DNA of 64,000 nt from Kribbella antiqua (GTDB lineage Bacteria; Actinomycetota; Actinomycetes; Propionibacteriales; Kribbellaceae): NCBI RefSeq assembly GCF_004345665.1, contig NZ_SLWR01000006.1:1-64000 (forward strand). Reading direction: 5' to 3'. The position numbers were made by a program, and so were the translations under genes. Below the pieces are notes generated by a model, which did no database searches, was not told where the DNA came from, and saw only the letters and a list, made by a program, of their open reading frames with translations. This document shows positions 8,262-16,112 of this stretch, one piece after another (the stretch's first letter is position 1; the number at the start of each line of letters is the position of its first letter).

Positions 8262-9523
8262 AACTCAGCCGCCCACCATCGGCGCAGACGATTCGGTTCC
8301 GCTTGACGCTGGCGTATTCCGCCGTACTGATCGCGTTGTCGGCGCTGCTGCTCGGCGGGTTGTACTTCGCGCTGGAGGCGTTCCTGGATCCCAAGCCGCT
8401 GGATCCGATCACGGTGAACAAGGTTTACAAGGACGCGCACGGCGACATCAAGGTCAAGCCCGGCCAGGTGATCCAGGCCGCGGAGATCTCCAGCATCCAG
8501 TCTGCCGTGAACTACCAAACCCTGCAGACGTTGCGGAACTACTCGGCCGCCGGCATGGGCGTGCTGTTCCTGGTCAGCCTCGGCACCGGTTGGTGGCTGT
8601 CGGGTCGCGCACTCCGGCCGGTACGGCGGATCACCGCCACCGCGCAGGAGATCTCGGCCACCGACCTGTCCCGCCGGATCGCGCTGGACGGCCCGCGGGA
8701 CGAACTGCGGAACCTGGCCGACACCGTCGACGACATGCTCGAACGGCTCGAGTCGGCGTTCCTGGCGCAACGGCAACTGGTCGACGACGCGTCGCACGAG
8801 CTGCGCAATCCGCTGGCCGTGATCCAGGCGAACGTCGACGCCGTACTCGCGCATGACGACACGACCCCGGAGGACCGGGCGCAGGCGACGGCGATCGTGG
8901 CCCGGGCGATCCAGCGGATGACGCGGTTGGTCGAAGACCTGCTGGCGTCGGCACGTCGCTCGTCGCCGGCTTTCGTCGACGCGGATGTGGATCTGGCTGC
9001 GATCGCCGGCGAGGCGGCCGAGGAGTACCAACTCCTCGCCGCGGACCGCGAGCTTCGCGTCGTACGGCGACTGTCGCCCGGGCCGATCGCGGCCGGGGAC
9101 GCGTCGGCGCTCCGGCGCGCGGTCGACAACCTGCTCTCCAACGCCGTCCGGCTCGCTCGCGGTGGAAGCGAGTTGATCCTCGCGGTCGGGAGCCGCAACG
9201 GCTGGGCGTGGATCGCCGTACGCGACGAAGGTCCCGGCATCGCCGAAGAAGACGCCGATCGGGTCTTCGACCGCTTCTTCCGCGCCGGTCAACGGCAGTC
9301 ACCGGCCACCGTCCCGTCCACGGGTCAGCGTCGCGCCGGGTTGGGCCTGGCGATCGTTCGCCAGATCGCCGAATCCCACGGTGGCACGGTCGCCTTGCAC
9401 TCCGAGCTGGGTGTCGGCAGCACGTTCATCCTCTGGTTGCCCGAACGCTCCCTGACCAACACCACCCGCCGCAGCCCGACCCCGCCGGTGGAGGATCCGC
9501 TCGGCCCTCGGATAGCTGACTGA
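8258..9523 (+). CDS. Sensor histidine kinase, partner of the upstream regulator
   Basis: 421 residues. Membrane helices at about 18-39 and 97-118 flank a short extracytoplasmic loop of about 55 residues. A HAMP segment follows, then the H-box DDASHELRNPLAVI with His180, the N-box VDNLLSNAVR, and the G-boxes DEGPGIAEED and GLGLAIVRQIAESHGG. The small external loop suggests it senses membrane or partner-protein state rather than binding a large ligand. The cognate regulator is encoded immediately upstream with a four-base overlap. Confidence 0.95.
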   Translation: MKLSRPPSAQTIRFRLTLAYSAVLIALSALLLGGLYFALEAFLDPKPLDPITVNKVYKDAHGDIKVKPGQVIQAAEISSIQSAVNYQTLQTLRNYSAAGMGVLFLVSLGTGWWLSGRALRPVRRITATAQEISATDLSRRIALDGPRDELRNLADTVDDMLERLESAFLAQRQLVDDASHELRNPLAVIQANVDAVLAHDDTTPEDRAQATAIVARAIQRMTRLVEDLLASARRSSPAFVDADVDLAAIAGEAAEEYQLLAADRELRVVRRLSPGPIAAGDASALRRAVDNLLSNAVRLARGGSELILAVGSRNGWAWIAVRDEGPGIAEEDADRVFDRFFRAGQRQSPATVPSTGQRRAGLGLAIVRQIAESHGGTVALHSELGVGSTFILWLPERSLTNTTRRSPTPPVEDPLGPRIAD

Positions 9524-9559
9524 ACTCTTCGAGCACAAAGTCGGTGCAACAGCGAATAC

Positions 9560-9605
9560 TTGGCTAGCCACAGATCGCCTGCTACGATGATTATGTGGCC
9601 AGCCA
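9560..9605 (+). promoter_or_regulatory. Promoter with two TGGCYAGCCA operators before the MarR gene
   Basis: TTGGCT (9560-9565), a 17-base spacer and TACGAT (9583-9588) form a good sigma-70-type promoter. The perfect palindrome TGGCTAGCCA (9561-9570) covers the -35 box. A second copy differing by one base, TGGCCAGCCA (9596-9605), lies just downstream of the -10, 35 bp centre to centre. The arrangement fits autorepression by the MarR-type protein encoded next. Confidence 0.65.
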
Positions 9606-9687
9606 CCTAATGCATTGAAACGTCAGTACTTGTCATCTTCCGATCGCGACAGGCGACCCCCACCTAGACCGTCCGAGGAACCGAACC

Positions 9688-10167
9688 ATGGCTGGTCCCG
9701 CACCTCACATCCCCACCATGGCAAGCGAGGGGCAGCTGAGCTACGCGGTCTTTCAGCTCGCCCGTGCTCACCGCGGCTACGCCGCGGCCATGCTCCGCGA
9801 GATGGACCTGCATCCCGGTCAGGAACTGCTGCTGATGCACCTCCTTGAGCGCGACGGCCAAAGCCAGTCCGAACTGGTCGAAAGCGTCCGCGTGGACCAC
9901 TCCACCGTCTCCAAGGCCCTCCGCCGCATGCAGGACGCCGGCCTGGTCATCCGTGAGCCGGCCGAACACGACCGGCGCGTCCTGGTCGTCCGCCTCACCG
10001 ACAAGGGCCGTTCGATGCGCGAGCCCATCTCGGCCATGTGGCAGGCCCTGGAGGAGGCCTCCACCCGGAACCTGTCGGCGCAGCAGGCAAAGTCGTTTGT
10101 CCGCACCGCCTACGCCATCGTCGACACAATCGACAGCCGCCCTCTTCCCCAAGCTGAATCCAAGTAA
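9688..10167 (+). CDS. MarR-family transcriptional regulator
   Basis: 159 residues. GAGGAACCGAACC precedes the ATG at 9688; a second in-frame ATG at 9721 is possible but lacks a ribosome site. The winged helix-turn-helix spans roughly residues 40-110, with QSELVESVRVDHSTVSKALR as recognition region and EHDRRVLVVRLTDKG as the wing. Flanking helices would dimerise. It is followed after 37 bases by an NAD(P)-binding oxidoreductase gene that it likely controls, in the style of redox- or drug-responsive MarR pairs. The effector is unknown. Confidence 0.92.
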   Translation: MAGPAPHIPTMASEGQLSYAVFQLARAHRGYAAAMLREMDLHPGQELLLMHLLERDGQSQSELVESVRVDHSTVSKALRRMQDAGLVIREPAEHDRRVLVVRLTDKGRSMREPISAMWQALEEASTRNLSAQQAKSFVRTAYAIVDTIDSRPLPQAESK

Positions 10168-10204
10168 CTCGCCCCGCTTGCTGACCTGATTGAAAGTGAG
10201 ACCC

Positions 10205-11116
10205 ATGACCACCACCCTTCCGGTCCTGGTCGTCGGCGCGACCGGCTCCCTCGGGGGCAAGGTCGTCGAGGAGCTGCTCAAGCGCGGTAAGAACGTCCGC
10301 GCCCTGGTCCGGCCGACCACCGACCCGAGCAGGCTCGAAAGCCGAGGTGTCGAGATCGCCCGCGGCGACATGCTCGACCTCGACTCGCTCATCGCCGCCA
10401 TGGACGGCGCCGATGCGGTCATCACCACTGCTGCCGGCTACACCCGCGGGGGCAAGAACGCGCACGACATCGACACCATCGGCAACGCCAACCTCGCCGA
10501 GGCCGCCCACCGCGCCGGCATCCGGCGGTTCGTCCTGACCAGCATCCTCACCTGCGACCAGACGCCCGATGTCCCGCATTTCTGGCACAAGAAGGTCACC
10601 GAGGACAAGCTCGAGCAGCTCGGCGTGCCGTTCGTCGCACTGCGCCCGGGGGCGTTCCTCGACCAGCTCGCGAGCGCGGCGGGCAACCCGATCGACAAGG
10701 GCCGCGTCATCTGGATCGGCAAGACCAACGTCCCGCTGACCTTCGTCCGCACCTCCGACCTCGCGGCGTATCTCGCCGCCGCGGTCGATGCGGAGGCCGA
10801 CAACGGTGAGCGTATCGACATCGGCTGGGATCGTCCGGTCAGCCTCCGCGAGGTCGCCGACCTGATGGGCAGCCGGGCCGGAAAGAAAATCAAGGTCTGG
10901 GCCGTCCCTTCCGCCGTCACCCGTGCCGCAGGAGCCGTCGCCGGCCGCTTCATGCCGTTGCTCACGGACATGGCCGCGATGTTCCGCTGGATCGACAGCG
11001 GCCGCTACGTCGCAGACACCCGTCGGCAGGAGCAACTGTTCGGTCCCGTCCCCACGGCCGAGGACGCCCTCGCCCGGTTCACCGACGAGGTGGACAGGGC
11101 GCGCGACCTCGGCTAG
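10205..11116 (+). CDS. NmrA-like / atypical SDR NAD(P)-binding protein
   Basis: 303 residues from the ATG at 10205. The N-terminal Rossmann motif VLVVGATGSLGGKVV (GxxGxxG) is followed by ARGDMLDLDSL, typical of NmrA/HSCARG-type atypical SDRs. No YxxxK catalytic pair is obvious, so it may be a redox sensor or an isoflavone-reductase-like enzyme. It lies in one transcription unit with the MarR gene. It converges on the AraC gene, and the two stop codons share the tetranucleotide CTAG. Confidence 0.85.
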   Translation: MTTTLPVLVVGATGSLGGKVVEELLKRGKNVRALVRPTTDPSRLESRGVEIARGDMLDLDSLIAAMDGADAVITTAAGYTRGGKNAHDIDTIGNANLAEAAHRAGIRRFVLTSILTCDQTPDVPHFWHKKVTEDKLEQLGVPFVALRPGAFLDQLASAAGNPIDKGRVIWIGKTNVPLTFVRTSDLAAYLAAAVDAEADNGERIDIGWDRPVSLREVADLMGSRAGKKIKVWAVPSAVTRAAGAVAGRFMPLLTDMAAMFRWIDSGRYVADTRRQEQLFGPVPTAEDALARFTDEVDRARDLG

Positions 11117-11883
11117 CGCCGATTGGTTCGGTAGCGGCCTGGGGTGGTGCCGATGAGGTTGGTGAAGGCCGCGATGAAGCTGCTGGGGTTCGCCCACCCG
11201 CAGGCGTGCGCGACGTGGATCGTGTCGTGGCCGTCGGCAAGCAAAACGAGTGCGTGACAGATGCGTAGTTGGGTGCGCCACTCGTAGAAGGTCATGCCGA
11301 GTTCGTCGTGGAACAGCCGGCTGAGAGTACGGGCGCTGGCTCCGATCCGCTGCCCGAGTTCGGCTAGTGAGGTGTTGTCCGCAGGCCGCTCGTACAGAAG
11401 TTGGGCAATGGCTTGCAGCCGATCGTCCTGTGCTTCCGGCAGTTGCAGCGGTTGCTCGCGCGCTTCGTGGAGTTCGTCGACGAGGACTCGACGGAGGCGA
11501 GCGCTCGCGCCGCGGTCGTAGTCACCAACCCGTAGGCCCGTGAGGGCGAGCAGTAGCTCGCGGGCCAGGTCGGACACCATGAGTACGGCCGGATGCTCAG
11601 GCACGAGCCGGGCCAGGGATGGCGGGAGGAAGACGATTCGCATGTCGGTGTTGCCGTGAGCGCGGTGGTAGTGCGTGAACCCGGCGGGCGTCCAGCCGAC
11701 TCGATTGGCCGGAACGATCAAGGTGCCGCGCTCCGTGTGAACCGAGATGACGCCACGGGCCGCGTACACGAGGTGCCCACGCGGATGGGAGTGCGCCGAG
11801 CTCGTTCCACCCGACGGCCAGAGATGCGCTCCTCCGGACGGCCACAGTTCTGACGTCTGGGGAGCTTGGCGGCGAACGGGCAT
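11113..11883 (-). CDS. AraC-family regulator with N-terminal cupin
   Basis: 256 residues from the ATG at 11883. The N-terminal cupin half has SAHSHPRGHLVYAARG, preceded by a short internal duplication (ELWPSGG, HLWPSGG). The C-terminal AraC double helix-turn-helix includes RIGASARTLSRLFHDELGM and ACGWANPSSFIAAFTNLIG. It is divergent from a quinone-oxidoreductase-like gene with only 54 bases between starts, so both promoters must overlap and the regulator very likely controls that enzyme. The ligand is unknown. Confidence 0.9.
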   Translation of the reverse strand: MPVRRQAPQTSELWPSGGAHLWPSGGTSSAHSHPRGHLVYAARGVISVHTERGTLIVPANRVGWTPAGFTHYHRAHGNTDMRIVFLPPSLARLVPEHPAVLMVSDLARELLLALTGLRVGDYDRGASARLRRVLVDELHEAREQPLQLPEAQDDRLQAIAQLLYERPADNTSLAELGQRIGASARTLSRLFHDELGMTFYEWRTQLRICHALVLLADGHDTIHVAHACGWANPSSFIAAFTNLIGTTPGRYRTNRR

Positions 11884-11937
11884 AACTTGGCATTCTACCG
11901 GTGGTCGGCCACGGGACTCGTTGGCGACAGTGAACCC

Positions 11938-12924
11938 ATGACGATGCGAGCGGCGGTATGTGTCCGGCCGGGTGGCCCGGAAGTGCTGGAGATCCGAGAG
12001 TTGCCGGTGCCCACGGTTCGGGATGGCTGGAGCCTGGTGCAGGTGAAGGGCGCGGGGCTCAACCGGTCCGAGCTGAGGACCCGTCAGGGGCACTCCCCGA
12101 ACGTGAGGTTCCCGCGAGTGCTGGGGATCGAGTGTGTGGGAGTCGTGGCAGCCTCGACCGATCCCACGATGCCGGAGGGTACGACGGTTGCGGCGGTGAT
12201 GGGTGAGATGGGCCGGGAGTACGACGGCGGCTATGCGCAGTACGCGTTGCTGCCGAACTCGCTGCTGATGCCGATCACTACCTCGTTGCCCTGGGAGGTG
12301 TTCGCCGCATTGCCTGAGACGTACTTGACCGCACAGGGAGCGCTCGACGCGTTGGGCATCGTGCGTCAAGGGCGGTTGCTGATCCGTGGCGGCACCTCGT
12401 CGGTGGGCATGGCGGCGGCATCGATCGCGTCCGGCTACGGTCTCGAGATCGCGGCGACGACCCGGCGGCAGGCCAAGGTCGACGCGTTGACCGCAGTCGG
12501 CGTCGACCACGTACTCGTCGACACCGGTGAGTCGCTGCCGGCGAGTGTGCACTCGGTCTGGGCCGAGGGGGCGGACTACGTCCTGGATCTCGTCGGAGCG
12601 AGCACGGCGGTGGAGTCTCTGCGCCTCGTCCGCCGCGGCGGGACGGTGTGCGTGGCCGGCTCGCTCAGTGGATGGTTGATCCCGGACTTCGAACCGATAG
12701 CGATGATCCCGTCCGGCACCAAGCTCACGGCCTTCCACAGCGACAACCTCAAGGGCAGCGCGGGCAGGACCGTGTTGCAGCGGGTGGTCCACGAGGTCGA
12801 GGCCGGCGTCTATCGGCCCAACGTGGACCGGGTCTTCGCCCTGGATGACATCGTCGCGGCCCACCGCCACATGGAGGACAACCAAGCCACCGGAAAGGTC
12901 GTCATGCGGCCGGAAAGCGCGTGA
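11938..12924 (+). CDS. Zinc-free MDR / quinone oxidoreductase-like dehydrogenase
   Basis: 328 residues from the ATG at 11938 (MTMRAAVCVRPGGPEVLEIR). A GroES-like N-terminal domain contains VKGAGLNRSELRTRQG and a Rossmann domain has RGGTSSVGMAAASIA. The Cys/His zinc ligands of alcohol dehydrogenases are absent, fitting the NADPH:quinone oxidoreductase branch. It would reduce quinones or enone-type electrophiles with NADPH. It is divergent from an AraC regulator, suggesting induction by its substrate. Confidence 0.88.
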   Translation: MTMRAAVCVRPGGPEVLEIRELPVPTVRDGWSLVQVKGAGLNRSELRTRQGHSPNVRFPRVLGIECVGVVAASTDPTMPEGTTVAAVMGEMGREYDGGYAQYALLPNSLLMPITTSLPWEVFAALPETYLTAQGALDALGIVRQGRLLIRGGTSSVGMAAASIASGYGLEIAATTRRQAKVDALTAVGVDHVLVDTGESLPASVHSVWAEGADYVLDLVGASTAVESLRLVRRGGTVCVAGSLSGWLIPDFEPIAMIPSGTKLTAFHSDNLKGSAGRTVLQRVVHEVEAGVYRPNVDRVFALDDIVAAHRHMEDNQATGKVVMRPESA

Positions 12925-12949
12925 ATCGGGCGGGCTCTAGAGTTGAGGA

Positions 12950-13417
12950 ATGGTGTTCTTCGGTGCGCTGCTGGGCCTGATCGGGCTGGTGACCTTGGTG
13001 TTCCGGGACGCCGACGTCGCCGGGCTGCCGGCGGTCGGTGTCGGAGTCGGCCTGCTGCTGGTGGGCGCCGCGGTGGCCGGGCTCGGCGTCGTACGGCGTC
13101 GATGGGTACGGCGCCGGCGGCGGGAACGCGGGGAGCCGGAGCCGATCGGCAACGTGGTGGACCGGGCCCGTGCCTTGCCACGACTGCTGCGGGCCGCTCG
13201 GCAAGGGGCCTACGCCGGGTTGCCGAAGAGCCGGATGGCGTTGTGGGCGCTGGCGTTGGTGTATCTGGTGTCGCCGATCGACATTCTGCCGGACCTGCTG
13301 CCGGTCATCGGCGTGACCGACGACGCGGGGGTCGTGGTGTGGCTGCTCACGAGTGTGTCGACGGCGACGGGTCTCTACCTTCGCCACGAGCGTGATCAGC
13401 AGCGAGCCAATCCGTGA
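12950..13417 (+). CDS. DUF1232 (YkvA-like) membrane protein
   Basis: 155 residues. Two N-terminal hydrophobic helices (about 2-18 and 25-48) are followed by a basic stretch RRRWVRRRRRERG. The DUF1232 core is YLVSPIDILPDLLPVIG (about 108-124) plus a C-terminal helix. The family is widespread and of unknown function. The 3' end overlaps the antisense 100-residue gene by 71 bases. Confidence 0.88.
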   Translation: MVFFGALLGLIGLVTLVFRDADVAGLPAVGVGVGLLLVGAAVAGLGVVRRRWVRRRRRERGEPEPIGNVVDRARALPRLLRAARQGAYAGLPKSRMALWALALVYLVSPIDILPDLLPVIGVTDDAGVVVWLLTSVSTATGLYLRHERDQQRANP

Positions 13418-13649
13418 TGTCGGCAGCGGCCTCCTCTGGATGCTCGTAGGCGAAGAGCTGCAGCCGATCGGTCGGGGGTTGCTGTTGCGCAAGGTGGGTA
13501 GCGGCTGCCAGTAGTTGCTGGGCTGCCGCGAGCACACGCTCAGCCTGAGGCACCGCCTCTGCCGGATTGGTCAGCGTGACCGCCGACCGCGCGAGGTCGG
13601 CCACCTCACACGCCTGGTAGGCCATGGCAATCCGATAGCGGTCAGTCAT
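13347..13649 (-). CDS. Small helical protein of unknown function, coupled to TauE/SafE gene
   Basis: 100 residues from the ATG at 13649, which overlaps the transporter stop by four bases (ATGA). The sequence is Ala-rich and helical (MTDRYRIAMAYQACEVADLA, AERVLAAAQQLLAAATHLAQ) without Cys pairs or a signal peptide. No family is recognised. The coupling argues that it is real; the tail overlaps the convergent DUF1232 gene by 71 bases. Confidence 0.6.
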   Translation of the reverse strand: MTDRYRIAMAYQACEVADLARSAVTLTNPAEAVPQAERVLAAAQQLLAAATHLAQQQPPTDRLQLFAYEHPEEAAADITDWLAADHARGEGRDPSPSTHS

Positions 13650-14422
13650 GCGGCGGCCCGCACGAAGAACAAGACGGTCATGGCGATTGCGGTAGTGAGG
13701 ACCAGAGCACGCAGTACGGCGGCCGGCAAACGCCGTACCAGGTGAGCTCCGGTGTAGCCGCCGAGAATGGCGCCGAGCAGCATCGTCACGAGGTGGAGCG
13801 GTTGGCCGAGTACGTCGGCCGCGAACAGGAAGATGACGCCGGCGGTGAGATAGACGGCGGCGACCTGGATGACGCGGAGCGGATTGCCCCGAGCCGGATC
13901 GAGTGACGTGGTGGCGGTCCAGAAGGCGAGCATCATCAGGCCGACCGCGCCGCCGAAGTAGCCGCCGTAGATCGACAGCATGAACTGCCCGGCGAGGATC
14001 GCCGCCGGGCCGGGCGTGCCCAGCCGGATCGCCTGGGTGAGGCGCCGGCCGAAGGCGAGCACGATCGTCGCGAACGCCAGCAACCACGGCACTGCTGCGT
14101 CGAAAGATGCCGAGGGCAACCACAGCAGCAGTCCAGCGCCGAGTGCCCCGCCGAGCATACTGGCCAGCGTCAGGCCGAGTGTCGACGGCCGCTGGAAGGC
14201 GTGGATGTCGCGCCGGTAGACCCAGGCGCTGGTCGCGTTGCCCGGGAGGAGCGCGACGGTCGTGGTCGCGTTCGCGGTGACCGGCGGCATCCCGCTGGCG
14301 ACCAGTGCGGACAGTGCCACGAAGCTCCCGCCACCGCCGACGGCGTTCAGTGCGCCGGCCGCGACACCGGCGAGGAGGATCATCAGCACCCTTCGAGCAT
14401 CAGGGTTCGGCAAGCGCTTCAC
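13646..14422 (-). CDS. TauE/SafE-family membrane permease
   Basis: 258 residues with about eight hydrophobic segments and the family's Gly-rich first helix (GVAAGALNAVGGGGSFVALS). A second repeat contains QFMLSIYGGYFGGAVGLMML. The family exports sulfite, sulfoacetate or related organic anions; the substrate here is not evident. The GTG at 14422 is used; an internal ATG about 13 codons later is an alternative. It is divergent from a LysR gene (50-bp gap), the standard regulator-target layout. Confidence 0.88.
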   Translation of the reverse strand: MKRLPNPDARRVLMILLAGVAAGALNAVGGGGSFVALSALVASGMPPVTANATTTVALLPGNATSAWVYRRDIHAFQRPSTLGLTLASMLGGALGAGLLLWLPSASFDAAVPWLLAFATIVLAFGRRLTQAIRLGTPGPAAILAGQFMLSIYGGYFGGAVGLMMLAFWTATTSLDPARGNPLRVIQVAAVYLTAGVIFLFAADVLGQPLHLVTMLLGAILGGYTGAHLVRRLPAAVLRALVLTTAIAMTVLFFVRAAA

Positions 14423-14437
14423 AATGCGCGATCCCCG

Positions 14438-14466
14438 TAGCCAGCCTAAGGCTGAGACGTAGGCTA
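14438..14466. promoter_or_regulatory. Nested dyads in the LysR-permease intergenic region
   Basis: The palindrome AGCCTAAGGCT (14443-14453) lies between the inverted arms TAGCC (14438-14442) and GGCTA (14462-14466), seven bases before the LysR start. It is a plausible autoregulatory LysR operator in the 50-bp shared promoter region. Confidence 0.4.
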
Positions 14467-14472
14467 GAGCTC

Positions 14473-15348
14473 ATGCGGTACGACCTGGACGACCTCCGGC
14501 TGTTCAGCCACGTTGCAGCCGAAGGCTCGATCACCGCCGGTGCGCGGGTGATGCACCTGAGCCTGCCTTCGGCCAGCGCGCGGGTCAGAGCCCTCGAAGC
14601 GCAGGCCGGCGTACCTCTCCTGATCCGCGAGCGCCGCGGCGTCCGGCTCACTCCCGCCGGCGCCACGCTGGCCCGGCACGCCCGCGAGGTTCTCGCCGAG
14701 ACCACCCGCCTGGACAGCGCCGTCGCGTCGTACGCCGTCTCTCGCACCGAGCCCGTCCGCCTGGTCGCCGGCGGCTCCGCGATGCACCAGCTCGTCCCCG
14801 CCGCGCTCGCCACCTTCCTCCGCGATCACCCCGAGTACGACGTGAACGTCAGCGAACGCCGGACGATCCGCAGCGTCCGGCTGCTCGCCTCCGGGGAAGC
14901 CGACCTCGGCGTGATCCTGGACGACGAGCCCACGCACCTGAGGACCGAACCGCTCGCCGACGACTCGCTGGTCGTCATCGGGCAAGCCGGCGGCGTCCTG
15001 TCCGGCCGTACCTCAATCGCGCACGCCGAAGTCGCCGAACACCCATTGGTCGGTCTCGACCGCGGCTCGCCGCTGACTCAATGGATGGACGATCGCCTGG
15101 GCCCGCACGCCCCGGCTCCGCGCTACCGGACCGTCGTACCCACGCTCCACACGCTCATCACCCTCGCCACGGCCGGTGCCGGCTTGGCGATCGTCCCTCG
15201 TCGAGCCGTGGACGCCAACACCGCCGTGGACATCTGCCCCCTCCAGGACACTTGGTCGACCCGCGCCCATCTGCTCTGCTACTCGGCGACCGCACCGGAG
15301 TCCGCACACCTCCTGGCCGCTCACCTTCACGTGGCGGCTAAAGCTTGA
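14473..15348 (+). CDS. LysR-family regulator
   Basis: 291 residues from the ATG at 14473 (MRYDLDDLRLFSHVAAEGSI). The N-terminal winged helix has TAGARVMHLSLPSASARVRA. A periplasmic-binding-like effector domain follows, with LVAGGSAMHQLVP and LATAGAGLAIVP. It presumably controls the divergent TauE/SafE permease. The stop overlaps the convergent TetR gene by 11 bases. Confidence 0.93.
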   Translation: MRYDLDDLRLFSHVAAEGSITAGARVMHLSLPSASARVRALEAQAGVPLLIRERRGVRLTPAGATLARHAREVLAETTRLDSAVASYAVSRTEPVRLVAGGSAMHQLVPAALATFLRDHPEYDVNVSERRTIRSVRLLASGEADLGVILDDEPTHLRTEPLADDSLVVIGQAGGVLSGRTSIAHAEVAEHPLVGLDRGSPLTQWMDDRLGPHAPAPRYRTVVPTLHTLITLATAGAGLAIVPRRAVDANTAVDICPLQDTWSTRAHLLCYSATAPESAHLLAAHLHVAAKA

Positions 15349-16042
15349 GGTGGTGCGACATGCCCTCCAGGAGGTAGCCCAATCCCAGCTCGAAGACCTC
15401 GGCCGCGGACCGGTGGCGGGCGTCGTGGACGGCCTCTTCGAGGGTGGGGTAGTGGCCGGTGGCAAACATCCGGGCCATGTAGGGGAAGGTCTTGTGCTGC
15501 CATTCCCGCTCGTTCTCGCCGGTGGCGCGTTCGGCGCGGCGCTGGGTGATCTCCTTGCGCACGGCACCGATCAGGTAGAGGTCGAGTGCCTCGAGCACGC
15601 CCATCATCGTGTCGACGTCGTCGATCCCGGCGGCCCGGAGCGCGGCCAGGGATCGCTCGGTGTGAGCCAGCGTTGCCGGGCCGAAGTGCGGGCGGCCGCC
15701 GAGCAGGTCGGCGAACCACTCGTGCCGGAGGGCAGCGTCCCGGATCCCGTTCGCGATGGACCGCAGTACCTCGGCCCAACTCGACCCGGTCGGCTCGGGA
15801 AGCTCGCCGTACACGGAGTCGACCATCAGCTCGAGCAGTTCTTGCTTGGTGTCGACGTACCGGTAGAGCCGCATCGGGCCTGCGTCGAGCGCACCGGCGA
15901 CCTTTCGTAGCGACACCGCCTCCAGGCCCTCGGCATCGGCCAGGGCGAGGGCGGCCTGCACGATCCGCTCCCGGCTCAACGGGCTCGGCGCACGCCGCTC
16001 CGGCGGCTCGGGCCGCTCCCAGACGAGTGGAGTATCTGCCAC
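15338..16042 (-). CDS. TetR-family regulator
   Basis: 234 residues from the GTG at 16042. The helix-turn-helix spans about residues 22-65 (LSRERIVQAALALADAEGLE, SLRKVAGALDAGPMRLYRYV). The C-terminal half resembles the TetR_C group of tetracycline-repressor-like proteins. No ATG exists in frame near the domain start and the GTG follows CAAGAG. It is divergent from an FAD monooxygenase gene and a strong palindrome lies between them, a layout like tetR-tetX or other drug-modifying pairs. Confidence 0.9.
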   Translation of the reverse strand: MADTPLVWERPEPPERRAPSPLSRERIVQAALALADAEGLEAVSLRKVAGALDAGPMRLYRYVDTKQELLELMVDSVYGELPEPTGSSWAEVLRSIANGIRDAALRHEWFADLLGGRPHFGPATLAHTERSLAALRAAGIDDVDTMMGVLEALDLYLIGAVRKEITQRRAERATGENEREWQHKTFPYMARMFATGHYPTLEEAVHDARHRSAAEVFELGLGYLLEGMSHHLKL

Positions 16043-16067
16043 CTCTTGAACAATACACTGGCTCGTG

Positions 16068-16099
16068 CGATACAGTGTATCGAAAAATACAGTGCATCG
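16068..16099. promoter_or_regulatory. TetR-type operators between regulator and monooxygenase
   Basis: CGATACAGTGTATCG (16068-16082) is a perfect 15-bp palindrome. A second, imperfect copy AAATACAGTGCATCG occupies 16085-16099, and a half-site ATACACTG lies at 16053-16060. The 17-bp spacing between the main copies places repressors on one DNA face of the shared promoter, explaining control of both divergent genes. Confidence 0.75.
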
Positions 16100-16112
16100 A
16101 ACGGAGCTCATC

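Noticed and set aside
11884..12885. Extended N-terminus for the AraC regulator, giving 590 codons
   Set aside because: The extension lies antisense to the MDR gene and lacks domain sense; the cupin begins at the ATG at 11883.
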